Source: Clostridiales bacterium (GTDB lineage Bacteria > Bacillota > Clostridia > Lachnospirales > Lachnospiraceae). From it: a stretch of DNA of 35,540 bases. The notes beneath the pieces were generated by a model that searched no databases, had not been told where the DNA came from, and saw only the letters and a program-made list of their open reading frames with translations. This document shows, piece after piece, positions 25,027 to 32,244 of the stretch. The stretch spans positions 1 through 35,540 of the forward strand of contig JAQYAS010000041.1 in NCBI GenBank assembly GCA_029338615.1. The letters run 5' to 3'. Made by a program: the position numbers and the translations under genes. How positions within the stretch are numbered: position 1 is the first letter of the stretch; every line of letters starts with the position of its first letter.

Positions 25027-26004
25027 CTACTGTTCAGCCGGGATCTCTATTCCTTTTTTCTGATAATAAGCTTTCGCACCATTATGAAATGGAATGGTCA
25101 CGTTCTTCACTGCCTCACTCTCATCGATCTGGAAAGTGAGTGCTATGGAATACTGTATATCCTGCGAATGTTCAAAGAGAAGTCCTGTGAGCTCCTCCAC
25201 TATTTCCTCATCCATATCATCTCTTGCAAGAAGCACCGCTCTGACCCCAAGAGTCTCAACGTCCTGATCCTGGCCTTCGTATGTTCCCGCCGGTATGGTG
25301 TAATCCGTATAGAAGCCATACACGGATTTTAGTCTGTCCCTGCACTTATCATCTATTCCGATAAGCTTCACATCGCACTCTTTAGACAGCTCCTCGATCA
25401 CCGAAGTCTGTATACCTGCTGTACAGAAGAATGCATCTATCTGGCCTGATTTGAGTTCATTTGCCGCATCCACATAATCGAGATTTACTGTGTCTACAAG
25501 GGATTCCACAAGACCTGTCATCTTAAGTATCTGCTCTGCGTTTCTCTGGGTTCCTGATTCTTCCTCGCCAACGGAAACTTTCTTGCCCTGAAGATCATCC
25601 AGGCTGTCTATGCCTGAGTCAGCCCTCACCACGATCTGACACGCCTCAGTGTACAGACTGGCAACCGCCGAGTAACCACGATACCGCTTCTTATCTGTGA
25701 CCCCTGTTCCATTGTAGGCTGCATCCACCAGATCTGCCTGTGCTATAGCCATATCAATATACCCATCTGACAGGAGTCTTATATTCGCTGTAGATCCCGC
25801 AGTCGCCTTTACTTCAAATTCAAGATCTTCGTCCGCTGCCACTGCCATCTGTGCAAATGCATTTGAGAAGGCATAATACCCACCGCCAACTCCCGCTGCA
25901 CCAAGCTTCACGGATCTGCTGCCCGCTCCACACCCGGCAAGGGAGAGCGTCATCAGCATGACTACCCCCGCTGCAGCCAATCTTTTTATCTTTTTCAGTT
26001 TCAT
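25027..26004 (-). CDS. TAXI-family substrate-binding lipoprotein
   Basis: A 325-residue extracytoplasmic solute-binding protein. The N-terminus is a lipoprotein signal (KKIKRLAAAGVVMLMTLSLA followed by Gly-Cys, lipid-anchored Cys25). The mature part shows the TAXI pattern: KLGAAGVGGGYYAFSNAFAQ, ATAGSTANIRLL, DMAIAQADLVDAAYNG, and GKKVSVGEEESGTQRNAEQIL near the hinge. TAXI proteins normally deliver ligands such as glutamate or 2-oxoglutarate to a fused TRAP DctQM membrane protein, but none is encoded here; the next gene is gltS. The longest frame starts at 26043, while GGAGG lies 8 bases before ATG 26004, which also gives a normal signal peptide. Confidence 0.9.
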   Translation of the reverse strand: MKLKKIKRLAAAGVVMLMTLSLAGCGAGSRSVKLGAAGVGGGYYAFSNAFAQMAVAADEDLEFEVKATAGSTANIRLLSDGYIDMAIAQADLVDAAYNGTGVTDKKRYRGYSAVASLYTEACQIVVRADSGIDSLDDLQGKKVSVGEEESGTQRNAEQILKMTGLVESLVDTVNLDYVDAANELKSGQIDAFFCTAGIQTSVIEELSKECDVKLIGIDDKCRDRLKSVYGFYTDYTIPAGTYEGQDQDVETLGVRAVLLARDDMDEEIVEELTGLLFEHSQDIQYSIALTFQIDESEAVKNVTIPFHNGAKAYYQKKGIEIPAEQ

Positions 26005-26104
26005 TTTATTTTCCTCCGTATTGCTGCTTATTATTTTTATCATATTTTATTGCAAATGCCGGAGCACTCCGCCGTTTATTTAAAACACATATATCAAAGT
26101 GACT

Positions 26105-26806
26105 TTACCACTCGTGCACCTCTACTTCTAACCCCCACGTGCTGAACAGTGAATCCGCAGCCTCCTCCACAGTCTGACCATCAGGGAGTGCCATGTAACT
26201 TCCACTCACGCTCACTATTCCGTCACCACAGTTACTATAGGCTATCCACAGTGCACATTCCTCCCCAGCTGGGATCACCCACACCTGATCCAGCACCGGT
26301 TCACTTACTACATACGCCTGATCATACCTAAGTATTGATGAGGCCGCCAATGCACTCGCTCCCCCAGCGCTGGCGGTCACATAATTTCCAAATGCCAAGC
26401 ACGCATTTTTTTCAACACGGTCTCTGGCCGTATCGGACAGGGACGTTTCACCATCAGTCTGCCCCATAATGAATTTTGCTGCTTTATCCGAGATTCTCAC
26501 AACTGCAATCTTGCCACTTATGTCGGCTATATTATCACCCCAGTCACTTGCGACTTCAGCAACCTCGTCACTTCCGCCCATTATCTTTATATAAGCTTCA
26601 TCATTTGCAAGTTCGTTCACCGAAGCCGCCACATCTAGGGCAGTCTCCTTGAACCACTCCTCATCCGGTGTATTGACCTTGAACTTTCCTTGACTCTCTA
26701 TACCCGATTTGGTTCTATCTGTTTTATCACTGCTTACCACTGATGAACATCCCGCAAGTCCCACCAGTGCCGCAAGCACACATATCACAATTCCTGTCTT
26801 TTTCAT
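26105..26806 (-). CDS. Predicted lipoprotein of unknown function
   Basis: A 233-residue protein with a lipoprotein signal: MKKTGIVICVLAALVGLAGC, lipid-anchored Cys20. The mature part is mostly alpha/beta with an Ala-rich middle (VTASAGGASALAASSILRYD) and a conserved-looking end with YSNCGDGIVSVSGSYMALPDG. I do not recognise a catalytic motif or family. The longest frame would begin at 26890, but the lipoprotein signal begins at 26806, with a GGGG-containing purine run upstream. The TAXI binding lipoprotein gene follows after 100 bases on the same strand, so this may be another outer-face component of the same transport operon. Confidence 0.72.
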   Translation of the reverse strand: MKKTGIVICVLAALVGLAGCSSVVSSDKTDRTKSGIESQGKFKVNTPDEEWFKETALDVAASVNELANDEAYIKIMGGSDEVAEVASDWGDNIADISGKIAVVRISDKAAKFIMGQTDGETSLSDTARDRVEKNACLAFGNYVTASAGGASALAASSILRYDQAYVVSEPVLDQVWVIPAGEECALWIAYSNCGDGIVSVSGSYMALPDGQTVEEAADSLFSTWGLEVEVHEW

Positions 26807-26913
26807 ATTCCATTTACCCCTTTTTTCTCGATATAAGCCCTTTTTTAATGTCTTATTATATAAAGAAACATTCTCCCATATTTTTCTCAAGTATCCATAT
26901 CCTCGATTTGTCT

Positions 26914-26943
26914 ATAATACAATAACTCCATACATTTACACAA
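26914..26943 (-). promoter_or_regulatory. Probable promoter of the lipoprotein-TAXI-gltS operon
   Basis: On the minus strand: TTGTGT (26943-26938), an 18-base spacer and TATTAT (26919-26914). It lies about 108 bases before the lipoprotein start. The match is moderate. The rest of 26807-27094 is AT-rich and I see no gene, terminator or recognisable RNA in it. Confidence 0.35.
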
Positions 26944-27094
26944 CCGTTTAAAACTTAAATAATCTTTTTGCTGCCCGTAGGGTATTTGTAGTGAGCCCTG
27001 CAATAAACAGCGATCTTAACTCCGTGTGTAACTTGAAAACGACAATGACCACCCGTCCGGATATTCAATGGATATTACATCTTAGCTCTACTTG

Positions 27095-27970
27095 TCACTT
27101 AAACACTTCCTGTCCGTGCTCTTTAAAGTATACCATCATCTCATGTGTGAGACTCAGGTGCTCCGGATAGTCTGGAATATCATCACGGTTCACCCACTCT
27201 CCGGTTGCAAGCTCCTGTCTGTCTATGGTCAGGTGCCCATCACCACCCTCCGGTATGTCCGCCTGACAGAAATAACCCATGAGAAGATTGCTGTCATAGC
27301 CCCATGGCTGTGACTTATAATAAGTGATATTCTTAACGCTGATGCCGACCTCCTCCATGACTTCTCGTCTGACGGTCTGCTCGGCACTCTCCCCTATCTC
27401 TGTAAATCCTGCTATCAGTGCATATCTCTTGTACTCCCTGCCCGCATATGTGGTAAGTATGATCCTGTCGCCGTCGATCACACCCACGATAACCGCCGGG
27501 GCTATGGTTGGGAATATCAGCCTGCCGCAGGACGGGCACCTGAGCATTCTCTCTTTTTCATCATGTACAGTTCTTCCTCCGCAGGCGCCGCAGAACCTGT
27601 TGGTTCTGTACCACAGCGACAGATGCCAGCCGGTAGCCGCCGCAAGCACCGCAGTCTTTGGATGGCACGCCCTTGTCTTATACATGCTTCGGTAATCATA
27701 TCCCGGAGCTGTCAGTCGGTTATCTCCATTCCACAGAAAATACGCAGTATCATCTATTGAAAAGAGATAAACCAGATCCCCTATTTTCCTATCGCATCCG
27801 ATTATTTTCTGCAGTTCTCCATACGTCATAAACCCAAGCAGGTTCTCATAATCCATCACTTTCGCAAATATCATTTTCTCAGAAAAAGAGAGAACCATAT
27901 CCTGATCCTCTGGTTCTCTCCTGTTACTATATTGATTATTAAACCTTTGTGGCTCTATATCCTGTATCAT
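27095..27970 (-). CDS. nudC: NADH pyrophosphatase/NudC-type Nudix hydrolase
   Basis: A 291-residue enzyme with the NudC layout: an N-terminal domain, a zinc ribbon with Cys127/Cys130 (CGAC) and Cys145/Cys148 (CPSC), then a Nudix domain whose box reads GFTEIGESAEQTVRREVMEE followed by VGI (188-210). After the box, SQPWGYDSNLLMG takes the place of the SQPWPFP-type motif that marks NAD(H) pyrophosphatases or NAD-cap decapping enzymes. It would split NAD(H) into NMN(H) and AMP or remove NAD caps from RNA. GGAGG lies 11 bases before ATG. No closely linked partner. Confidence 0.9.
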   Translation of the reverse strand: MIQDIEPQRFNNQYSNRREPEDQDMVLSFSEKMIFAKVMDYENLLGFMTYGELQKIIGCDRKIGDLVYLFSIDDTAYFLWNGDNRLTAPGYDYRSMYKTRACHPKTAVLAAATGWHLSLWYRTNRFCGACGGRTVHDEKERMLRCPSCGRLIFPTIAPAVIVGVIDGDRIILTTYAGREYKRYALIAGFTEIGESAEQTVRREVMEEVGISVKNITYYKSQPWGYDSNLLMGYFCQADIPEGGDGHLTIDRQELATGEWVNRDDIPDYPEHLSLTHEMMVYFKEHGQEVFK

Positions 27971-28107
27971 GTCTGTATTTTCCTCCGCTATTCCATATGT
28001 CCCAAAATCTTATAGATGATGGCATCCCTCATTTTCCCTATTATTTTCCTTCAAAGACTTCAGCCTGTCAATCCTTAATGTTGGTTACAGCCATGCCATG
28101 TAAACAT

Positions 28108-28150
28108 AAAAAATCAGACAATTGGCATTCCGCCAACTGCCTGATTTTTT
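28108..28150 (-). terminator. Bidirectional terminator after cstA
   Basis: A 19-bp stem (AAAAAATCAGGCAGTTGGC against GCCAATTGTCTGATTTTTT on the minus strand, two G-U pairs) closes a 5-base loop. It has an A-run on one side and T-run on the other, so it can stop transcription in both directions. It lies about 48 bases past the cstA stop and before the nudC upstream region. Confidence 0.85.
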
Positions 28151-28197
28151 GTAAATATTATGTTTAAAATCTTTACGGGGAATTCCCCACTCATCAT

Positions 28198-29919
28198 TTA
28201 AGCCTCTGCCTTCTCAGCATTCTCCTTCTTCATAAGAACGAGCTTCTTGATACATGTAATTGCAACTATGATACCAAGCACGATAAGGAATACTGCTACT
28301 ATAAGCTGAAGTCCCTCTACAAGGAATGTTGCTGTTCCAGCCTGGAACTTCTGAATATTGCCTATTACATTGAGCACGATAGCTGTAAATGTAACAGCAA
28401 GCATTATCAGCATAGGTGGGTAGAGCATTGCGTGCTTTCTGTTTGTTGCCTTGAGGAATACTGCTACGCCTATAAGTACAAGGGCTGCAAGCATCTGGTT
28501 TGCTGATCCGAAAAGTGGCCATACATTTGAATATCCACCCTTGCAGAGAAGATAACCAAAGAACAGTGTTATAACTGTTGCAAAATACTTGTTTGTAAGT
28601 ATCTTCTGCCATACAGGCATCTTGGATGTATCTGTTGTGTCTCCCATGAAGAGCTCCTGGAATGACATACGTCCGATACGTGCAACTGAATCAAGTGATG
28701 TAAGGGCAAGTGCTGATACACACATGGTCATGAATACATTTGCAACTGAGTTTGGAAGTCCGAACTTCTCGAGGAATCCTGCGATACCCTGTGAGAAGAT
28801 CTGGAAAGGTGTAAGCCCCTCTGGAGCCTTGCCGCCAACTGCTACCGCACCAACTACTATAAGTGAGATAACTCCGAGGAGTGTCTCAAGTATCATTGCA
28901 CCGTAACCTACAAAAAGCATATCTTTTTCATTCTTTACTGTCTTTGATGATGTTCCCGATGATACAAGGCTGTGGAAACCGGAAACAGCACCACAGGCGA
29001 TCGTTACAAACAGTGTTGGGAACAGATAACTCTTAGCTCCTGTTGATGATACAACTGTGAAACCGTTGAAAGCATTCAGGTTCATGTCCGGATGTCCGAC
29101 CAGGACACCAACAAATGCACCGATCAGCATGCCCACCAGCATGAATGTTGTCATGTAATCTCTTGGCTGCATAAGTAACCACATTGGAAGTACTGATGCG
29201 AGGAAGAGGTATGCCATGATGACGTAATTCCACTGGTCTCCATTTAAGTACCAAGGAAGCTTCATACCAACTGCAAACATTGCAACGATGAGGACGATGG
29301 CTACTATAGCTTTGAGCCACTCCTTCATATTCTTGCATGTCTTCATAACCACACCGAATACCATGGCTACTACTATGAACAACATTGAAACTGTTGCCGC
29401 TGCAGCGCCATTGAAGTTCTTTGTCATAGCTCCATCAGCTCCTGCTGTGAAACCGTTAAATGTCGATGAAACCATCGATGTAAATGCTGCTATAACTAGA
29501 AGTGTAAAGAGCCAGCAGAACAGTGAGAAGAATCTTCTTCCAGCCTTGCCTATGTACTTCTCGATGACAAGTCCTATCGACTTACCACCATTTTTAACTG
29601 ACGCGTAAAGTGCACCAAAATCCTGAACTGCACCGAAGAATACGCCTCCGACAAGCAGCCAGAGTAAAACTGGAACCCATCCGAACATAGCTGCGATGAT
29701 AGGTCCCTGAACAGGACCGGCACCTGCTATAGATGAGAACTGATGTGCAAATACTGTAAGCTTTGATGATGGAACATAATCCTTTCCATCCTCGTTTGCA
29801 ACTGCCGGGGTCTTTGCATTTGGATCTACGCCCCACTTCTTTGCAAGCCATCTTCCATAGCCAAGATAGCCAGCACCTAAAACTACTACTGCGATAAGAA
29901 TGATTACTAAACTATTCAT
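28198..29919 (-). CDS. cstA: CstA-family carbon starvation transporter
   Basis: A 573-residue polytopic membrane protein. The hallmark FAHQFSSIAGAGPVQGP (57-73) and the following FGWVPVLLWLLVGGVFFGAV are typical of CstA; the Ala-rich C-terminal half carries further membrane segments. Characterised relatives carry pyruvate (CstA and BtsT of E. coli), and CstA has also been linked to peptide uptake. The longest frame begins with GTG 29937; AAAGGAG lies 6 bases before ATG 29919, which I prefer. The gene sits behind a T-box leader, so its expression should rise when a specific tRNA is uncharged. This points to an amino acid- or peptide-related role here. Its codons look more biased to GCT/GTT than those of its neighbours, fitting high expression. 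Confidence 0.93.
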   Translation of the reverse strand: MNSLVIILIAVVVLGAGYLGYGRWLAKKWGVDPNAKTPAVANEDGKDYVPSSKLTVFAHQFSSIAGAGPVQGPIIAAMFGWVPVLLWLLVGGVFFGAVQDFGALYASVKNGGKSIGLVIEKYIGKAGRRFFSLFCWLFTLLVIAAFTSMVSSTFNGFTAGADGAMTKNFNGAAAATVSMLFIVVAMVFGVVMKTCKNMKEWLKAIVAIVLIVAMFAVGMKLPWYLNGDQWNYVIMAYLFLASVLPMWLLMQPRDYMTTFMLVGMLIGAFVGVLVGHPDMNLNAFNGFTVVSSTGAKSYLFPTLFVTIACGAVSGFHSLVSSGTSSKTVKNEKDMLFVGYGAMILETLLGVISLIVVGAVAVGGKAPEGLTPFQIFSQGIAGFLEKFGLPNSVANVFMTMCVSALALTSLDSVARIGRMSFQELFMGDTTDTSKMPVWQKILTNKYFATVITLFFGYLLCKGGYSNVWPLFGSANQMLAALVLIGVAVFLKATNRKHAMLYPPMLIMLAVTFTAIVLNVIGNIQKFQAGTATFLVEGLQLIVAVFLIVLGIIVAITCIKKLVLMKKENAEKAEA

Positions 29920-29975
29920 ATCTTTCTCCTTTCTCACGCCTTATGGCGATATCTCATTTTTTTCAAAGAGTAAAT

Positions 29976-30021
29976 TAAAAAAGGCTTTCGTCTCTATGCA
30001 ATCTCATAAAGACGAAAGCCT
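29976..30021 (-). terminator. T-box-controlled terminator upstream of cstA
   Basis: On the minus strand AGGCTTTCGTCTTTATG pairs with CATAGAGACGAAAGCCT and continues TTTTTT. It ends about 57 bases before the cstA start and directly follows the T-box sequence, as expected for the terminator arm of the switch. Confidence 0.92.
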
Positions 30022-30303
30022 GTATACTTCCGCGTTACCACTTTATTTGCCATCGTAAAAAGATGACCTCTCTGATCTCATCTCGCCTGACCACTACTCA
30101 CTGTCTATTGAAATAAGCTTCTATGTAACGGTAGAAAACCGGTAACACCTAGTATCCCTGATATCTCATGACCAGAGAATTCAGTGCACTGCTCGCAGAG
30201 GATAATCATCAAGGACATACACCGTCTCACACCAACCGGCGGCTCTCTGAAGTATGCGATCTTTGACGACCGTATTCTGTTCTTTGCATTTGCTCTTTGT
30301 TCG
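29976..30303 (-). promoter_or_regulatory. T-box leader (tRNA-sensing riboswitch) of cstA
   Basis: A roughly 325-nt leader with T-box elements in order. Stem I: GTCGTCAA pairs with TTGATGAT and GCATAC with GTATGT, enclosing CAGAGAG and the apical GGTGTGAGACGG. A stem III-like GATGA...TCATC hairpin follows. The T-box itself is AAGTGGTAACGCGG (30043-30030 on the minus strand), then the terminator. By length alignment with the glyQS leader, the specifier would be ATC (30203-30201), isoleucine; TAT (30204-30202), tyrosine, is the next candidate. The TGGT bulge predicts a tRNA with A73, which fits both. Class is sure, specificity is not. A full promoter precedes it. The 540-base gap between cstA and the DMT gene is otherwise free of coding sequence. 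Confidence 0.9.
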
Positions 30304-30309
30304 TTACAT

Positions 30310-30338
30310 AAACTAGCACTGAAGTATTTTATTGTCAA
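30310..30338 (-). promoter_or_regulatory. Promoter of the T-box-cstA transcript
   Basis: On the minus strand: TTGACA (30338-30333), a 17-base spacer ending TGC, then TAGTTT (30315-30310). The -35 is perfect and the weak -10 is helped by the upstream TG. The predicted start near 30303 is where the T-box leader begins. Confidence 0.7.
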
Positions 30339-30459
30339 CCCATTTTTTCAAGTAAATAAAAACTCGTATTTTTTTCAAGTGTTTCAGCAATATATGTACG
30401 CCTGCTGCATATTTTTTCTTGTGAAAACAAAGTATTTTTATCATCGACTCTCAAGACGT

Positions 30460-31398
30460 TCATGCCATCTCTTTCTTTTCTCGTCCAACCGGGATCTGTG
30501 CCAGAAGTATTGCGGCAAATATCAGCCCGCATCCTGCAAGCTGTCTTACCCCCATACGTTCTCCAAGGATGATCCAGCCGGCAATGACAGAGAATACCGA
30601 CTCAAGACTCATGATCATGGATGCGACAGTAGGATTTAATCCGTTCTGTCCAACTATCTGAAGTGTATATGCCACTCCGCATGACAACACTCCTGCATAG
30701 AGTATCGGAATCCACGCACTCAATGTACCGAGAGGCTGAACCCATGCCGCAATTCCGGCCACACTGTGATGCATCTCCGAGAAAAACGCCGGGAATATGC
30801 TGAGAATCCCGCATACCCAGAACTGTATACAAGACATTCTGACCCCATCCACAAGCGGCGAGAAATGATCTATCACAAGTATATGTCCAGCAAAAAGCAA
30901 TGCACATACAAGCACCATAAGATCACTGCTCTGAAATGACAATGAACCGCTCATACAAAGCAGATAAAGCCCCACCACAGCTATAACTATTCCAAGCCAT
31001 ATATTCCAGCCACACTTCTTCTTCAAAAACAGACTCAGGATTGGAACCAGCAATATGTAGCACGCTGTGAGGAATCCCGCTTTGCCCGCTGGTGTTCCCA
31101 TATAAAGTCCAAGCTGCTGTGCAGAGCTTGCCAGGAATAGAACAGTTCCACAACATAAACCGCCAATCACAAGTCTCTTTCTATCTGATCTATTACACGG
31201 TTTCCTATCAGATGGTTTTATCCTGTCAATTATAAATATGACCGGTATAAGAACAGCACCGCCGATCAGTGACCTTATTCCGTTGAAAGAGAACGGTCCA
31301 ACCGCATCTCCTCCCCGTCTCTGTGCAACAAAAGCTACGCCCCATATAAAAGCTGTCAAAACCAGCAGCAGTGAATTCCTTACCTGTCTACTCTTCAT
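30460..31398 (-). CDS. EamA/DMT-family metabolite transporter
   Basis: A 312-residue membrane protein with about ten hydrophobic segments in two EamA repeats (about 9-145 and 157-300). The opening LLLVLTAFIWGVAFVAQR and the second-repeat ending PTVASMIMSLESVFSVIAGW followed by IILGERMGVRQLAGCGLIF are typical of the drug/metabolite transporter superfamily. These carriers export amino acids, nucleosides or drugs, and the substrate here is unknown. GAGAGG lies 8 bases before ATG. It sits between the T-box promoter and the decayed ABC transporter with no obvious operon partner. Confidence 0.88.
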   Translation of the reverse strand: MKSRQVRNSLLLVLTAFIWGVAFVAQRRGGDAVGPFSFNGIRSLIGGAVLIPVIFIIDRIKPSDRKPCNRSDRKRLVIGGLCCGTVLFLASSAQQLGLYMGTPAGKAGFLTACYILLVPILSLFLKKKCGWNIWLGIVIAVVGLYLLCMSGSLSFQSSDLMVLVCALLFAGHILVIDHFSPLVDGVRMSCIQFWVCGILSIFPAFFSEMHHSVAGIAAWVQPLGTLSAWIPILYAGVLSCGVAYTLQIVGQNGLNPTVASMIMSLESVFSVIAGWIILGERMGVRQLAGCGLIFAAILLAQIPVGREKKEMA

Positions 31399-31458
31399 CT
31401 GTGAAACCTCTCGTTCTTTTTAGTCCGTGCCACAGCATAAAAACATACAGGCACTCTC

Positions 31459-31785
31459 TTATGTGTTGAGAATTGAACTGAGAAAAGCTTTTGTCCTGTC
31501 ATTCTGTGGATCCCCGAACAGCTGCTCCGGAGTTCCATACTCAACTATGATCCCATCGGCCATAAATATAACACGGTCAGCCACTTCCCTGGCGAACCCC
31601 ATCTCAAGCAGCAGTTTTTGCTGTGTTTCTTTATCAATCCTCTCAACAGTTTTATCATTTTCCCGGTGAAGAAACAAGTCCCCATGTATATATATTTTAC
31701 CGCTTGTGATCTTTTCCAGCTGGTTAAGTGACCTAAGATATGTGGATTTTCCAGCTCCGGAAGGTCCGATTATACATATAACCAC
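31459..31785 (-). pseudogene. Amino-acid ABC transporter ATPase, remnant with internal deletion
   Basis: A 108-residue remnant of a GlnQ/HisP-type ATPase. It begins at [15 protein letters not shown] (Walker A), directly after an in-frame TGA, so the usual N-terminal 25-30 residues are gone. It continues to QQKLLLEMG and then jumps to [21 protein letters not shown], which belongs near the C-terminus. The Q-loop, LSGGQ signature, Walker B and D-loop, about 120 residues, are missing, so it cannot be a working ATPase. Both sides of the missing piece end or start at EMG in relatives, so the deletion may have arisen between short repeats. It lies just downstream of a permease remnant. Confidence 0.82.
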
Positions 31786-31821
31786 CTCTTTTCATTTCAT
31801 ACCGCTCACTGCATTATCCGC

Positions 31822-31980
31822 TTACTCATACAATGAAAATCTCTTCTCTATTTTCTCAAATACAAATGAGAATATGGCGGTTATGATCAGATATATCACA
31901 AGTGCCGGGACGAACACGAGATATGAGCCCTCACTCGTCATGATCGTCTTGGATATGGTCGTTATATCACCCACAGGCTG
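31822..31980 (-). pseudogene. Amino-acid ABC permease, C-terminal remnant
   Basis: An open frame of 52 codons with no start, bounded upstream by TAG at 31981-31983. It encodes QPVGDITTISKTIM..., a hydrophobic helix (YLVFVPALVIYLIITAIFSF) and the ending FEKIEKRFSLYE. The final membrane helix followed by (L/I)EKR is the usual end of GlnP/HisM-type permeases. Everything before it is missing. Its stop is about 35 bases before the remaining ATPase sequence, as in an intact permease-ATPase operon. The frame immediately upstream (about 31981-32120) shows a short unrelated open stretch without a plausible ribosome binding site. Confidence 0.7.
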
Positions 31981-32128
31981 CTATACGTAACAGTGGCTCT
32001 TTTTCTGCTGCTTTCTGCATCCTTCTCGATCATCTTCTGCATTGCGGGAGATGTGTGCGAAAGCATCTCCTGCTCTGAAGGTTTGACAGCCGCAAGAACT
32101 ATCATCCTCCTTCATTTTGGGTACATAC

Positions 32129-32175
32129 ACAAAAAGCGGCAATGGAGTTCATATGGCTCCATTGCCACTTTTTGT
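32129..32175 (-). terminator. Terminator after the GGDEF-EAL gene
   Basis: The arms acaaaaagcggcaatggag and ctccattgccactttttgt form a 19-bp stem with one G-U pair around a 9-base loop. It has A- and T-runs on both sides, so it should work in both directions. It lies about 70 bases past the GGDEF-EAL stop codon. Together with the pseudogene fragments it accounts for most of 31786-32244. Confidence 0.88.
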
Positions 32176-32244
32176 ATTCGGAATAATAATTCAATTTTAG
32201 ACATATGTCAACAATTTATCTTGATAAAGCGTTAAATTTCATTC

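Noticed and set aside
27095-27970. SQPWGYDSNLLMG in NudC as a sign of a changed substrate
   Set aside because: Variants of the SQPWPFP motif of this type are, as far as I recall, ordinary in clostridial NudC proteins, so I do not treat it as unusual.
28108-28150. REP-like or mobile-element inverted repeat
   Set aside because: The stem with flanking A- and T-runs right after cstA is a standard bidirectional terminator; no second copy was seen in the window.
30171-30185. TTC in GAATTCTC as the T-box specifier (phenylalanine)
   Set aside because: It lies beyond the stretch that pairs as the 3' strand of stem I and has no matching 5' loop partner, whereas the site near 30201-30204 does.
31981-32120. 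A 47-codon minus-strand frame upstream of the permease remnant
   Set aside because: Its ATG directly abuts the AAGGAGG run with no spacing, it is not in frame with the permease sequence and it resembles nothing I know; probably junk at the deletion scar.
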